Assembly: GCA_947445045.1 (NCBI GenBank)
Contig: CANFCA010000001.1
Coordinates: forward strand, 1 to 25,532
Direction: 5' to 3'
DNA: 25,532 nt
Origin: Gallionellaceae bacterium
GTDB taxonomy: Bacteria > Pseudomonadota > Gammaproteobacteria > Burkholderiales > Gallionellaceae
Part shown: one piece after another, positions 1-7,116 of the stretch
Layout: every line of letters starts with the position of its first letter
Numbering within the stretch: position 1 is the stretch's first letter
The notes under the pieces: generated by a model
What the model was told of the DNA's origin: nothing
Database searches by the model: none
What the model saw: the letters and a program-made list of their open reading frames with translations, nothing else
Translations under genes and position numbers: made by a program

Positions 1-723
1 GCTAAGTGTGAAACTTGTCACGCTGCGAGCAAAACTCAAGTGGGTGGATTTGCAGGAACAGCAATGGTACACACGGGCATTACCAGTGGCTGTACAAATT
101 GCCACAACGGTCAGACGTTTGCGGTGGGTATGACACCCCAGAACAAATCAAATTACACAGGGCATCCAACAACTACTTCTGATTGCACGGCTTGCCACTC
201 GGCAACCAACTTCACTACCTTCTTTCCCGGAGCAGGCGGTACATTGCCAACTAACCATATCCCACTTACGGGGCAGGCATGTACACTTTGCCACTCAGCA
301 GGCTATAGTTTGACGCTGACGGTGATGAGCCACACGGGTATTACAACAGGCTGCTCGACATGCCACAGTGGTGCAACTTATGCAGGGCCACAAATACCTT
401 TAGCCAAGTCAGCCAAGCATATCCCTTATGCCACTGGTCTAGTTGGTGGTTCAACAATGCAGTGTGAGTTCTGTCACAAAAGCACGGCAGTAGGCGGCTT
501 TATGACGAGTCCAACCACTGGTGATTCAGTGACCATGCATAATGGTAGTACAGGGAAAGGTGCAGGACAGTGCACGGCGTGTCACCTTTCGGGTACGAGT
601 TATTCAGGCACCATGAGCAAAAAATCTTTGACTCACGACAGCTCTGGTCATACCGACTGCTCTGATTCTGGTTGCCACAAGCCATTAGGGAGCAAAGGAA
701 CTTCTTGGACAAAATGGAAATAA
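1..723 (+). CDS. Multiheme c-type cytochrome, 3' end only (5' truncated by window)
   Basis: The reading frame is open from the first base, so the gene begins outside the window. The visible 240 residues hold seven CXXCH heme-binding motifs, at about residues 3, 31, 62, 94, 118, 155 and 191, and a final CX4CH (C-SDSG-CH) at about 220, one heme per 30 residues. Between them recur short elements (HTGIT-GC--CH, NHIPL/KHIPY, VGGF---M-H), so the protein is built from diverged tandem repeats. There is no hydrophobic C-terminal anchor; it ends in TSWTKWK. Covalent c-type heme attachment puts it in the periplasm or outside the cell. Next on the same strand is an outer-membrane barrel protein, an arrangement known from porin-cytochrome conduits that pass electrons across the outer membrane (PCC3-type in Gallionellaceae). 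The conduit role is inferred; total heme count and signal peptide cannot be seen. Confidence 0.9.
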   Translation, partial: AKCETCHAASKTQVGGFAGTAMVHTGITSGCTNCHNGQTFAVGMTPQNKSNYTGHPTTTSDCTACHSATNFTTFFPGAGGTLPTNHIPLTGQACTLCHSAGYSLTLTVMSHTGITTGCSTCHSGATYAGPQIPLAKSAKHIPYATGLVGGSTMQCEFCHKSTAVGGFMTSPTTGDSVTMHNGSTGKGAGQCTACHLSGTSYSGTMSKKSLTHDSSGHTDCSDSGCHKPLGSKGTSWTKWK

Positions 724-757
724 AGTTGAATAGTCAGTAGTTGTGTATTAAGCGTAC

Positions 758-798
758 AGCGGTGCAATCCCCAGATGGGACGATTGCACCGCTTTTTT
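758..798 (+). terminator. Rho-independent terminator after the cytochrome
   Basis: A perfect 12-bp stem (AGCGGTGCAATC at 758-769 with its complement at 782-793) encloses a 12-base loop and runs into TTTTTT. It ends the cytochrome transcript, so the porin downstream needs its own promoter or read-through. Confidence 0.9.
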
Positions 799-809
799 CT
801 GTCAGAAAA
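795..809. promoter_or_regulatory. 15-base palindrome upstream of the porin gene
   Basis: TTTTCTG-T-CAGAAAA is a perfect 7-1-7 dyad that shares its left arm with the T-run of the preceding terminator. It lies 65 bases before the porin start, near a possible -10 (GATAAT at 825-830) followed by GC-rich bases. It could be an operator, or a by-product of the terminator tail. No convincing -35 was found. Confidence 0.25.
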
Positions 810-874
810 TTGTGCAAATGCTGCGATAATGTCGCCGATATTTTTGTGCTGAATTAGCCTATGAGTCAATTAAA

Positions 875-3238
875 GTGATGGAGTTGAAATTGAAAATTGC
901 ACAAGCGTTATATCCCGTTAAAAATGTTGTCCGCGGATTGGCTGCGTTCGGATTACTCATTCCATTATTTGGATTTGCACCTGCACACGCTGAGGTAATT
1001 GATCAAATCGACATCAAGCAAACAGGCGACCAAGCCGAGATTCGCTTGCACTTCATTACCCGTATTCAATACAAACGCCTGACTGCGCTCAAGAATGGTG
1101 ATGTGCGCATTTATTTGACGCTGCTGGACATCAAGGCTGACGATCCTAGGTTAGTCTGGGAGAAAAAAAATTCCCCGCCTTCCGATATTGTGCCGCCCTT
1201 CACGGTGACCTACCCAGAGCTGGATTCATCACTGACACTAAGTTTTGGTAAAGTCATTAAAACCCGTGTTCGTCCAGGCGCGGATGGGCAGACTTTGAGT
1301 ATTTTAACTAAGGCAATTAAAGCCAAGAAAAAAGATTCAACTGATTTGCCGGTGGCAGCGGTAACAGCACTTCCCATAGCGGCGGCAGCTGTAGCCAGCG
1401 CCACCGCTGCGGCAAGTTCTAACGCTGCATCGCCTGAGATGGCTACGAAAGTAGAGGGAGCAGGCTTCGCAACGGATTTGCCACCCGATGCAACACCGCA
1501 AAAAACACCTGAGCAAACTCAACAAGAGGCACAGAAGTTATTTGTGACAGCCAGCGATGCTTTGCAAAACAACCAAGTTGACCCTGCTATTGAGGCACTC
1601 AATAAAGTATTGAATTTACCCCCCAACGTACTCACTCAACCTGCGCAAGAATTGATGGGCGAAGCGCGTGAAAAAAATGGAGAGTTTGCCAAAGCTAAGG
1701 TGGAGTATGAGTTGTATCTAAAGCTTTACCCTAATGCGGCGGATGCCAAGCAAGTGCAGGCACGCATCGCTAATTTACCGATTGACGATGTGAAGCTTGC
1801 ACAAGCTGCGCCGAACGAAGCGACGCAAAAGGACAATCCTGAAAAATGGAAAATAACAGGAGGCATCTCACAGAATTTATATTACGGTACTTCTCATACC
1901 GATACTTTCGATATAGCAGGGAATGCCACCCCCAATAACCTTACGGATTTGTCGCAGTTGGCGACCTCGGTAGATTTTATGGCACAGAAACGCACTGAGA
2001 CCAAAGACACGCGCATCGTGTTGCGTGAATACAATCGCTTTAATTTTTTACCCAATCAACCTGAAGACCGCCGTTGGAATGCAGTGTACTTTGAGCAAAG
2101 TGCACGCAACCGTAAATACATGTACCGCTTGGGTCGGCAGTCTGGCTCGTCGGGCGGTATGCCAGGACGTTTTGATGGAATTGCGGCAGGCTATGACGTG
2201 AACCAAACTTGGCGTTTGAACGCGGCACTAGGTAATCCCGTTGAGTATGTCTCTAACGGAGACACCTCAGATAAAAAGTACTTCTACAGCGGCAGCATTG
2301 ATTTGACTCGCCTGCCAGACCAATGGAGCGGCAGCGTGTATGGCGTGCAGCAATATGTGGGAGCGTATCGCGGCAAAATGGGCGGCATCAATGAGCGCAG
2401 AGCGATTGGATTGGAGGCTCACTATTTCGAGCAGCAGCGCAGCTACATGACGCAGTTTGAATACGACACGATTTATCACAATGTGAATTTTGCCACCTTC
2501 CAAGGTAATTGGTCGCAGGGCTCGACTACAAATTACTACATGACCATTGACCATCGCAGGTCACCGCCACTGGCGTTGAATTTGCAAGGGCAATATACGC
2601 AGTCATTGAAAGAATTACTTTCCGTAAATCCCAACACAGGGTTTAGAGACATTTCACTTCAAACTTTACGTGATAACACTGTCGCCCTTAGTCCGATAAG
2701 TAATATGTTGTCAGTGGGTATGTCACGTTCAGTTTCTGCCAAGTTACGTTTAGCGACAGACTTCCGAGTTAGTAACACGAGAGGAACGAGTTCATATACT
2801 ACAGTTACCAAGGACTCCGCTGGCGGCCTTATTGTCGCTACTCAGGCTGGATCTGCGGGCACGGGTAATTCGTACTCTTGGTCTGCGCAAGCCATAGGCA
2901 ATAATCTGTTTTTTGAAAATGATTTGGGCATTGCCAATTATTCTTATTCAACTTCCAGTACGAATAAATCGCACTCTGTGGTGTTGAGCCAAGTTGAAAC
3001 GTTTAGAGAAAAATGGCGTATGGATACCTCGCTACAACTTTCTCGAGCGAGCAACAACGATGGTACCAATCCATCCACTAACATCCGCCCCAGCTTGGGT
3101 TTGAATTATCGCAAGAGCGATGCGTTAAGTTTTTCTGCAGAGGGCGGTCTTGAGTTCTCTCGTGTGGGTGATGTTTTTCCTTACACCAAAACATTCCGTA
3201 AATACCTTTTCTTAGGCTATCGTTGGGATTTTAGATAG
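875..3238 (+). CDS. Outer-membrane beta-barrel protein with AMIN-like and TPR-like N-terminal regions; putative porin of a porin-cytochrome conduit
   Basis: The product has 787 residues. A signal peptide with a hydrophobic core near residues 22-36 ends at AHA before EVIDQ. Residues ~40-145 resemble an AMIN-type domain (VIDQIDIKQTGDQAEIRLHF). An Ala-rich linker (~150-200) follows, then a TPR-like helical segment (~215-310). From ~325 to the end come alternating polar/aromatic stretches typical of a large beta-barrel, closing with LFLGYRWDFR. GTG at 875 and ATG at 878 are both possible starts and neither has a clear Shine-Dalgarno. Its position after a multiheme cytochrome suggests it is the barrel that sheathes or docks that cytochrome for trans-outer-membrane electron transfer. 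It is not evidently MtrB/PioB by the motifs I can read, and the function is inferred from context. Alternatives are an exopolysaccharide or other TPR-porin. Confidence 0.8.
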   Translation: MMELKLKIAQALYPVKNVVRGLAAFGLLIPLFGFAPAHAEVIDQIDIKQTGDQAEIRLHFITRIQYKRLTALKNGDVRIYLTLLDIKADDPRLVWEKKNSPPSDIVPPFTVTYPELDSSLTLSFGKVIKTRVRPGADGQTLSILTKAIKAKKKDSTDLPVAAVTALPIAAAAVASATAAASSNAASPEMATKVEGAGFATDLPPDATPQKTPEQTQQEAQKLFVTASDALQNNQVDPAIEALNKVLNLPPNVLTQPAQELMGEAREKNGEFAKAKVEYELYLKLYPNAADAKQVQARIANLPIDDVKLAQAAPNEATQKDNPEKWKITGGISQNLYYGTSHTDTFDIAGNATPNNLTDLSQLATSVDFMAQKRTETKDTRIVLREYNRFNFLPNQPEDRRWNAVYFEQSARNRKYMYRLGRQSGSSGGMPGRFDGIAAGYDVNQTWRLNAALGNPVEYVSNGDTSDKKYFYSGSIDLTRLPDQWSGSVYGVQQYVGAYRGKMGGINERRAIGLEAHYFEQQRSYMTQFEYDTIYHNVNFATFQGNWSQGSTTNYYMTIDHRRSPPLALNLQGQYTQSLKELLSVNPNTGFRDISLQTLRDNTVALSPISNMLSVGMSRSVSAKLRLATDFRVSNTRGTSSYTTVTKDSAGGLIVATQAGSAGTGNSYSWSAQAIGNNLFFENDLGIANYSYSTSSTNKSHSVVLSQVETFREKWRMDTSLQLSRASNNDGTNPSTNIRPSLGLNYRKSDALSFSAEGGLEFSRVGDVFPYTKTFRKYLFLGYRWDFR

Positions 3239-3263
3239 AGTAGGACTAAGCGGCATGATGAAT

Positions 3264-3287
3264 AAGGGCGGTTTTTACCGCCCTTTT
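3264..3287. terminator. Bidirectional terminator between the porin and folA
   Basis: A 9-bp perfect stem (AAGGGCGGT / ACCGCCCTT) with a TTTT loop is flanked by T-rich sequence on both strands. It serves the convergent porin (+) and thyA-folA (-) transcripts and directly abuts the folA stop codon at 3288-3290. Confidence 0.85.
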
Positions 3288-3791
3288 CTATTGGCTTGCA
3301 GGCTTTCTGTCGTAAGTAATGAAATGATAGCGATGCAGATTTTTTTCATCAGGCGCATGGCTAATGCGAGATGACTCTTGCCATTCATTTTTATCCAGCT
3401 CAGTAAAGTGCGCATCACCCGTTATCTCTAACTCAATCTCCGTGAGATAAATTCGATCCGCAAAGTGAATCGTCTGACGATATAACTCTGCACCACCGAT
3501 GATAAAAATCTCTGAATCGCCGCCACACATTGCAATTGCGCTTTCAAGAGTGTGTGCAATCGTCACACCTTCTGCGCTGTAGTCAACGTTGCGGGTAATC
3601 ACCACCGAAGTCCGCCCTGGCAAAGGCTTCCCAATAGACTCGTAAGTCTTGCGCCCCATCAAAATGTGATGCCCCATAGTCAAAGCCTTGAAGTGTTTTA
3701 GGTCAGCAGGCAAACTCCATGGCAAGGTATTGTTTATGCCGATTATGCGATTTTTCGCCATCGCCACGATGATGGTGATGCGCGGTGTCAT
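3288..3791 (-). CDS. folA: Dihydrofolate reductase
   Basis: The 167-residue protein reduces dihydrofolate to tetrahydrofolate with NADPH in the cytosol, recycling the dihydrofolate made by thymidylate synthase. It shows the chromosomal DHFR signatures: [20 protein letters not shown] near the N-terminus (Trp and the substrate-binding acidic residue), [16 protein letters not shown] for cofactor binding, and [10 protein letters not shown] for the second nucleotide-binding loop. Length is normal for the family. Its ATG overlaps the thyA stop as ATGA, so translation is probably coupled to thyA, the usual thyA-folA arrangement. Nothing suggests a mobile, trimethoprim-resistant variant. Confidence 0.97.
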   Translation of the reverse strand: MTPRITIIVAMAKNRIIGINNTLPWSLPADLKHFKALTMGHHILMGRKTYESIGKPLPGRTSVVITRNVDYSAEGVTIAHTLESAIAMCGGDSEIFIIGGAELYRQTIHFADRIYLTEIELEITGDAHFTELDKNEWQESSRISHAPDEKNLHRYHFITYDRKPASQ

Positions 3792-4582
3792 ACCGCTACG
3801 GGTGCCTTGATGGCAGAGTGCGGGTCGTATCCTTCCAGCGCAAAATCTTCGAACTTGAATCCAAAAATATCTTTTACCGCCGGATTGATTTTCATCGTCG
3901 GCGGCGGACGTGGCTCACGCGACAATTGTTCATGCGTTTGTTCCATGTGATTCGAATACAGATGCGCATCGCCGAAGGTATGTACGAAGTCGCCAAGCTG
4001 CAAGTCACACACTTGCGCCATCATCATGGTGAGTAGCGCGTAGCTGGCGATGTTGAAAGGCACGCCAAGAAAAATATCGGCGCTGCGTTGATATAACTGG
4101 CAAGATAATTTTCCGTCCGCCACATAAAATTGAAAGAATGCATGGCACGGCGCGAGTGCCATCTGGTCAAGCTCGCCGACGTTCCATGCCGACACAATAA
4201 TGCGACGTGAATCAGGGTTGCCCTTTAGCTGGTCGATAGCCATCATGATCTGATCGACCACGCGACCATCCACGGTCTCCCACGAGCGCCACTGTTTGCC
4301 ATACACCGGCCCAAGGTTGCCATTCTCATCCGCCCACTCGTCCCAAATTTTGACACCGTTGTCCTTGAGGTATTTAATGTTGGTATCACCTTGCAAGAAC
4401 CACAGTAATTCGTGCACGATAGATTTCATGTGACACTTTTTGGTTGTCACCAGTGGGAAACCTTCGGCTAAATTAAAGCGCATCTGGTAACCAAACACAC
4501 TGGTCGTTCCTGTGCCTGTGCGGTCGGATTTTTTGGTGCCGTGATCCAGCACGTGCTGCATTAAATCGAGATATTGGCGCAT
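3788..4582 (-). CDS. thyA: Thymidylate synthase
   Basis: This 264-residue enzyme, the same length as E. coli ThyA, methylates dUMP to dTMP using methylenetetrahydrofolate as carbon donor and reductant. The nucleophilic cysteine sits in [10 protein letters not shown], and the phosphate-binding arginine motif (DRTGTGT and [12 protein letters not shown]) and the dUMP-contacting RSAD-FLG-PFNIASY region are all present. It is first in a two-gene operon with folA, sharing a 4-base overlap. The start codon lies next to a + strand -10-like TATAAT, so thyA and the small-ORF unit diverge from a very short control region. Confidence 0.98.
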   Translation of the reverse strand: MRQYLDLMQHVLDHGTKKSDRTGTGTTSVFGYQMRFNLAEGFPLVTTKKCHMKSIVHELLWFLQGDTNIKYLKDNGVKIWDEWADENGNLGPVYGKQWRSWETVDGRVVDQIMMAIDQLKGNPDSRRIIVSAWNVGELDQMALAPCHAFFQFYVADGKLSCQLYQRSADIFLGVPFNIASYALLTMMMAQVCDLQLGDFVHTFGDAHLYSNHMEQTHEQLSREPRPPPTMKINPAVKDIFGFKFEDFALEGYDPHSAIKAPVAV

Positions 4583-4593
4583 GATGTTAGCCG

Positions 4594-4599
4594 TATAAT
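4594..4599 (+). promoter_or_regulatory. Putative -10 element of the 4.6-4.9 kb small-ORF unit
   Basis: A perfect TATAAT is followed by CGCGGCG, the same layout (-10 then GC-rich discriminator) seen at the rplM, rpsU and rpoD promoters in this window. The -35 is weak (TATTGG at 4572-4577, 16-base spacing), so this is a moderate call. Confidence 0.4.
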
Positions 4600-4631
4600 C
4601 GCGGCGTTAAAGGACATTTTTCGAGGATGTA

Positions 4632-4760
4632 ATGCTAGCACAATTGACCTTATCTCCGACCCTGCCAAAAACGTTAAACAGCACACATTTGTTGGTGTTG
4701 TTGCCGAAGAGCAAGGCGCTGTCCGGCGCTGCTCGTTGTAGGAGTCTTGATGCTCATTGA
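4632..4760 (+). CDS. Small ORF of 42 codons, possible remnant of a larger gene
   Basis: ATG at 4632 is preceded by GAGG five bases upstream and about 30 bases after the TATAAT. The predicted peptide begins MLAQLTLSPTLPKTLN, continues STHLLVLLPKSKALSGAA, and ends RCRSLDAH. The THLLVLLPKSKAL stretch looks to me like the N-terminal start of an M17 leucyl-aminopeptidase-type protein. If so, this is the 5' stump of a lost gene. That resemblance is from memory and weak. Its last four codons overlap the next small ORF. It could also be a leader peptide or not be translated at all. Confidence 0.3.
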   Translation: MLAQLTLSPTLPKTLNSTHLLVLLPKSKALSGAARCRSLDAH

Positions 4761-4824
4761 GTTAATCATCTTAATCGTAGTGGTTGCAGTCGTCGTTATC
4801 GCGATGCGTCCCCCACGTCAATAA
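4750..4824 (+). CDS. 24-residue hydrophobic microprotein (single predicted membrane segment)
   Basis: ATG at 4750 is preceded by a good Shine-Dalgarno (TAGGAG, five bases upstream). The peptide starts MLIELIILIVVVAVVVIAM and ends with the basic tail RPPRQ, giving one hydrophobic helix of about 17 residues followed by positive charges, as in bacterial single-pass small membrane proteins. Its start lies inside the end of the preceding 42-codon ORF, a layout that allows translational coupling. I do not recognise a family. An 80-base stretch and a terminator follow. Evidence is limited to the ribosome-binding site and composition. Confidence 0.5.
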   Translation: MLIELIILIVVVAVVVIAMRPPRQ

Positions 4825-4903
4825 ACAGGCCTCCGCGAAGAAATTGTTGGATTTTAAAATCTGGCGTTCTGCTAGCGTTGCCCAGAAAATAACGCAATCA
4901 AAG
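4825..4903. other. Non-coding stretch with an AT-rich palindrome
   Basis: This lies between the microprotein stop and the cold-shock terminator. The only structure seen is the perfect 12-base dyad GATTTTAAAATC at 4850-4861. No promoter or further ORF is evident. Confidence 0.4.
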
Positions 4904-4935
4904 AAAAAGCCCAGCACTTTCGCGCTGGGCTTTTT
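4904..4935. terminator. Bidirectional terminator for the cold-shock gene and the small-ORF unit
   Basis: A 12-bp perfect stem (AAAAAGCCCAGC / GCTGGGCTTTTT) with an 8-base loop has U-tracts in both orientations. It lies just after the cold-shock protein stop on the minus strand and would also end transcripts from 4594 on the plus strand. Confidence 0.88.
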
Positions 4936-4952
4936 ACTAACTTAAAAGCTAA

Positions 4953-5156
4953 TTAAGCAGCTTGGATGTTAGAAGCTTGCTTGCCTTTTGGGCCTTGCGT
5001 AACTTCAAAGCTAACTTTTTGACCTTCTTGAAGCGATTTAAAACCGTTCATGTTGATCGCTGAAAAGTGCGCGAACAAATCATCGCTGCCATCATCGGGA
5101 GTAACGAAACCAAAACCTTTAGCGTCGTTGAACCATTTAACTGTACCTGTTGCCAT
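4953..5156 (-). CDS. Cold-shock domain protein (CspA family)
   Basis: This 67-residue single cold-shock domain protein is a cytosolic RNA/ssDNA chaperone that melts RNA structure. The N-terminus [18 protein letters not shown] contains RNP1 (KGFGFV), and DLFAHFSAI is the RNP2 region. Length and composition are typical. A strong Shine-Dalgarno (AAGGAAG) lies seven bases before the ATG. A predicted promoter about 100 bases upstream leaves a long leader, usual for cold-shock mRNAs. Which paralogue it is (CspA/C/D/E) cannot be decided, so no symbol is given. Confidence 0.96.
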   Translation of the reverse strand: MATGTVKWFNDAKGFGFVTPDDGSDDLFAHFSAINMNGFKSLQEGQKVSFEVTQGPKGKQASNIQAA

Positions 5157-5266
5157 GTGTTTACTTCCTTATAAAAAACGGGAAAATCCCCGCAGAACTA
5201 TCTGAATCGAAGAATGCACATGGTGTAACCAAGTACCAAAAAACTTTGAATCAAATGCCTGACGGC

Positions 5267-5295
5267 TTTGTACGGGAGTTGTTCGATGCCGTCAA
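5267..5295 (-). promoter_or_regulatory. Predicted promoter of the cold-shock gene
   Basis: On the minus strand TTGACG (5295-5290) is followed after exactly 17 bases by TACAAA (5272-5267). Transcription would begin near 5260, giving a leader of about 100 bases. An imperfectly spaced inverted repeat (TGACGGC at 5260-5266 and GCCGTCA at 5288-5294) brackets the promoter, so a regulator could bind or the preceding transcript could fold here. Confidence 0.6.
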
Positions 5296-5301
5296 GCGAA
5301 A

Positions 5302-6597
5302 TTATTGAAAGATGCTGAATTTGTCATTGTAGTATTGCGCCAAACTGGTCAAACCAAAGGCCAATACCACGACAGTCATTACGCCTGTAGCCAGCCACCC
5401 CAGCCATTTTAGACGAGCGCCGATCACGAATATACCCATGACTTTTTGTTGTGTCGCGATACGCATCATGGCAATCATTAGCGGTACGGAAATTACACCG
5501 TTGATGACGGCGCTCCACAACAATGCTTTGACCGGATCAATTGGGCTGAAATCCAGCAGTACGCCAACTAAAGTTGCTAGCGCGATAATGGCATAAAAGC
5601 CTTTTGCTGATTTAAGCTCCATACCAAGGCTGGATGACCAGCGAAAAGTTTCTGCTACTGCATAGGCTGCCGAGCCAGCTAACACTGGAACGGCCAGCAA
5701 CCCTGTGCCGAGAATACCCGCAGCAAATAATATAAATGTGAATTCACCACCTATCGGTCGCAGCGCCTCAGCTGCTTGAGCAGAGGTTTGAATGTCATGC
5801 GCACCGTGGGTGTATAGGGTGACCGCAGTGGTGAGCATGATAAAGAAGGCGATGAGGTTGGAGAATGCCATGCCAAGAGCGGTATCAATGTTGATGCGAC
5901 GTAAATGCTGTTGTGCATCATTGGGTGATTTGCGCAGTGAATCCCCATCGCGTTGCAATGCTAGTTCTTCCACCTCTTGGCCTGCCTGCCAGAAAAACAA
6001 ATAGGGGCTGATCGTTGTACCAAAAATTGCCACGATGAGTAACAGGTAGTTTTGTGAAATTTCAATTCTTGGTAAGAGCGTGCCACGCAATACTTCGCCC
6101 CAAGGTACATGCGAGGCAAATACGGTTCCAACGTAAGCAAATAAACTTAACGTTAGCCACTTCAAAACCCGCACGTAGCGTTGGTAAGGGATAAATACCT
6201 GCAACAGTAAGCAAATCATGCCGAGTGCAACGGCGTAAATGTGTCGCGGTCCGCCGATGACTAATTTAATGGCATCAGCCATAGCTGCCAGATCAGCGCC
6301 GATATTGATGGTGTTGGCCACGAGTAGTAGCGTGACCAAAGTAAGTGTGACACTGCGCGAGTTAGTCTTTGCCAAGTTGGTTGCCAATCCACGTCCTGTG
6401 ACGCAACCAATGCGCGCACTGATGATTTGAATGCCAACCATGAGCGGGTAAGTGAAGAGCAGCGTCCACAATGTGCCAAAACCATATTGCGCGCCGCCCT
6501 GAGAATAAGTAGCAATGCCGCTGGGGTCATCATCGGCAGCACCCGTAATGAGCCCAGGCCCTAACTTGTTAAGCCAACGAGTGAGTATTTTTTTCAT
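5302..6597 (-). CDS. Nramp-family divalent metal transporter, atypical motif variant
   Basis: The 431-residue inner-membrane protein is rich in hydrophobic helices and begins with the Nramp-like GPGLITGAADDDPSGIATYSQ. It probably moves a divalent cation into the cell with protons or a gradient. The helix-1 metal site, DPGN in classical Mn/Fe transporters, reads DPSG here (D24-P25-S26-G27), so the Asn ligand is missing. In helix 6 the usual M-P-H reads S-P-Y (about 197-199, in FGTTISPYLFFWQAGQ). Nramp-related magnesium transporters are known to lose these soft-metal ligands, so substrate could be Mg or another ion rather than Mn/Fe. No clear Shine-Dalgarno precedes the ATG. It reads toward the cold-shock gene with 145 bases between, and probably forms a separate unit. 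Confidence 0.88.
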   Translation of the reverse strand: MKKILTRWLNKLGPGLITGAADDDPSGIATYSQGGAQYGFGTLWTLLFTYPLMVGIQIISARIGCVTGRGLATNLAKTNSRSVTLTLVTLLLVANTINIGADLAAMADAIKLVIGGPRHIYAVALGMICLLLQVFIPYQRYVRVLKWLTLSLFAYVGTVFASHVPWGEVLRGTLLPRIEISQNYLLLIVAIFGTTISPYLFFWQAGQEVEELALQRDGDSLRKSPNDAQQHLRRINIDTALGMAFSNLIAFFIMLTTAVTLYTHGAHDIQTSAQAAEALRPIGGEFTFILFAAGILGTGLLAVPVLAGSAAYAVAETFRWSSSLGMELKSAKGFYAIIALATLVGVLLDFSPIDPVKALLWSAVINGVISVPLMIAMMRIATQQKVMGIFVIGARLKWLGWLATGVMTVVVLAFGLTSLAQYYNDKFSIFQ

Positions 6598-6665
6598 TAA
6601 GGGAAGGATGCGGAATTTGGGAGGAGCAGTGATTATTTTCCCACACTTGGTGGTGTGTTATTTGA

Positions 6666-7059
6666 TTAAGTGCTGAATATGGCTATCACCAAATATCGCG
6701 AAAATTTCCCGATTGCCATGAAAAACGCTACTTGCCACCAGTTGAGTCGCAACCAACTTGCTGTGAAACATAGTGCATCACCGATTAACGGGATCCAAGC
6801 AAGCAGCAGCGCGGATGTGCCGTAACGGCTTAGCTTTGCGATGTGTTTGAGTTGTCGTGTGTGAGGTAATAGCCATCCCAAAGGTCACCATGCCACCCAG
6901 CGTATTGCCCAAGGTTGCGATGACGAGCGTTGTCCAATACGTGTTGGGGAAATTTTTTTTGAGTACAGCGAATAGGATGATTTCAGAGCCGCCGGGTAGA
7001 AGTGTTGCAGCGAGAAAACTACTGGCGAAGAGTGAAAGTAGGCTGGCGGTTTCGGTTAT
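6666..7059 (-). pseudogene. YqaA-type (DedA/VTT-like) small membrane protein, frameshifted and without a start codon
   Basis: Two reading frames together make one YqaA-like protein. The first, from about 7059 to 6882, reads TETASLLSLFASSFLAATLLP then GGSEIILFAVLKKNFPN and ATLGNTLGGMVTFGM. The second, from 6881 to the stop at 6666, reads GWLLPHTRQLKHIAKLSRYG, then IPLIGDALCFTASWLRLNWW and MAIGKFSRYLVIAIFST. They join near 6880 only if one base is skipped (or five bases were lost). The first frame also has no ATG/GTG/TTG: where a start is expected the codon is ATA, and a TGA lies two codons further up. A palindromic repeat (7063-7088) sits right against that end. The intact family is about 140 residues with several membrane helices and unknown transport role. 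It appears inactivated. Confidence 0.72.
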
Positions 7060-7062
7060 GTT

Positions 7063-7088
7063 TCATCACCCCCGTTTTGCGGGGATGA
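7063..7088. repeat. Short palindromic (REP-like) repeat
   Basis: TCATC-(A)-CCCC...GGGG-ATGA forms a hairpin with a GTTTTGC-type loop. It resembles the GTCATTCCCGCGAAAGCGGGAA units at 9771-9886 and appears to be a member of the same broad class of dispersed intergenic repeats. It lies between the DUF4197 gene and the broken YqaA-type gene. No U-tract follows it, so it is not a good terminator. Confidence 0.55.
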
Positions 7089-7116
7089 CGAAGTTGGGTG
7101 TGATAGAGTTTGCAGA

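Noticed and set aside
861..878. Five-codon ORF (ATG to TGA) overlapping the porin ATG, considered as a leader peptide
   Set aside because: No ribosome-binding site and too short to tell from chance.
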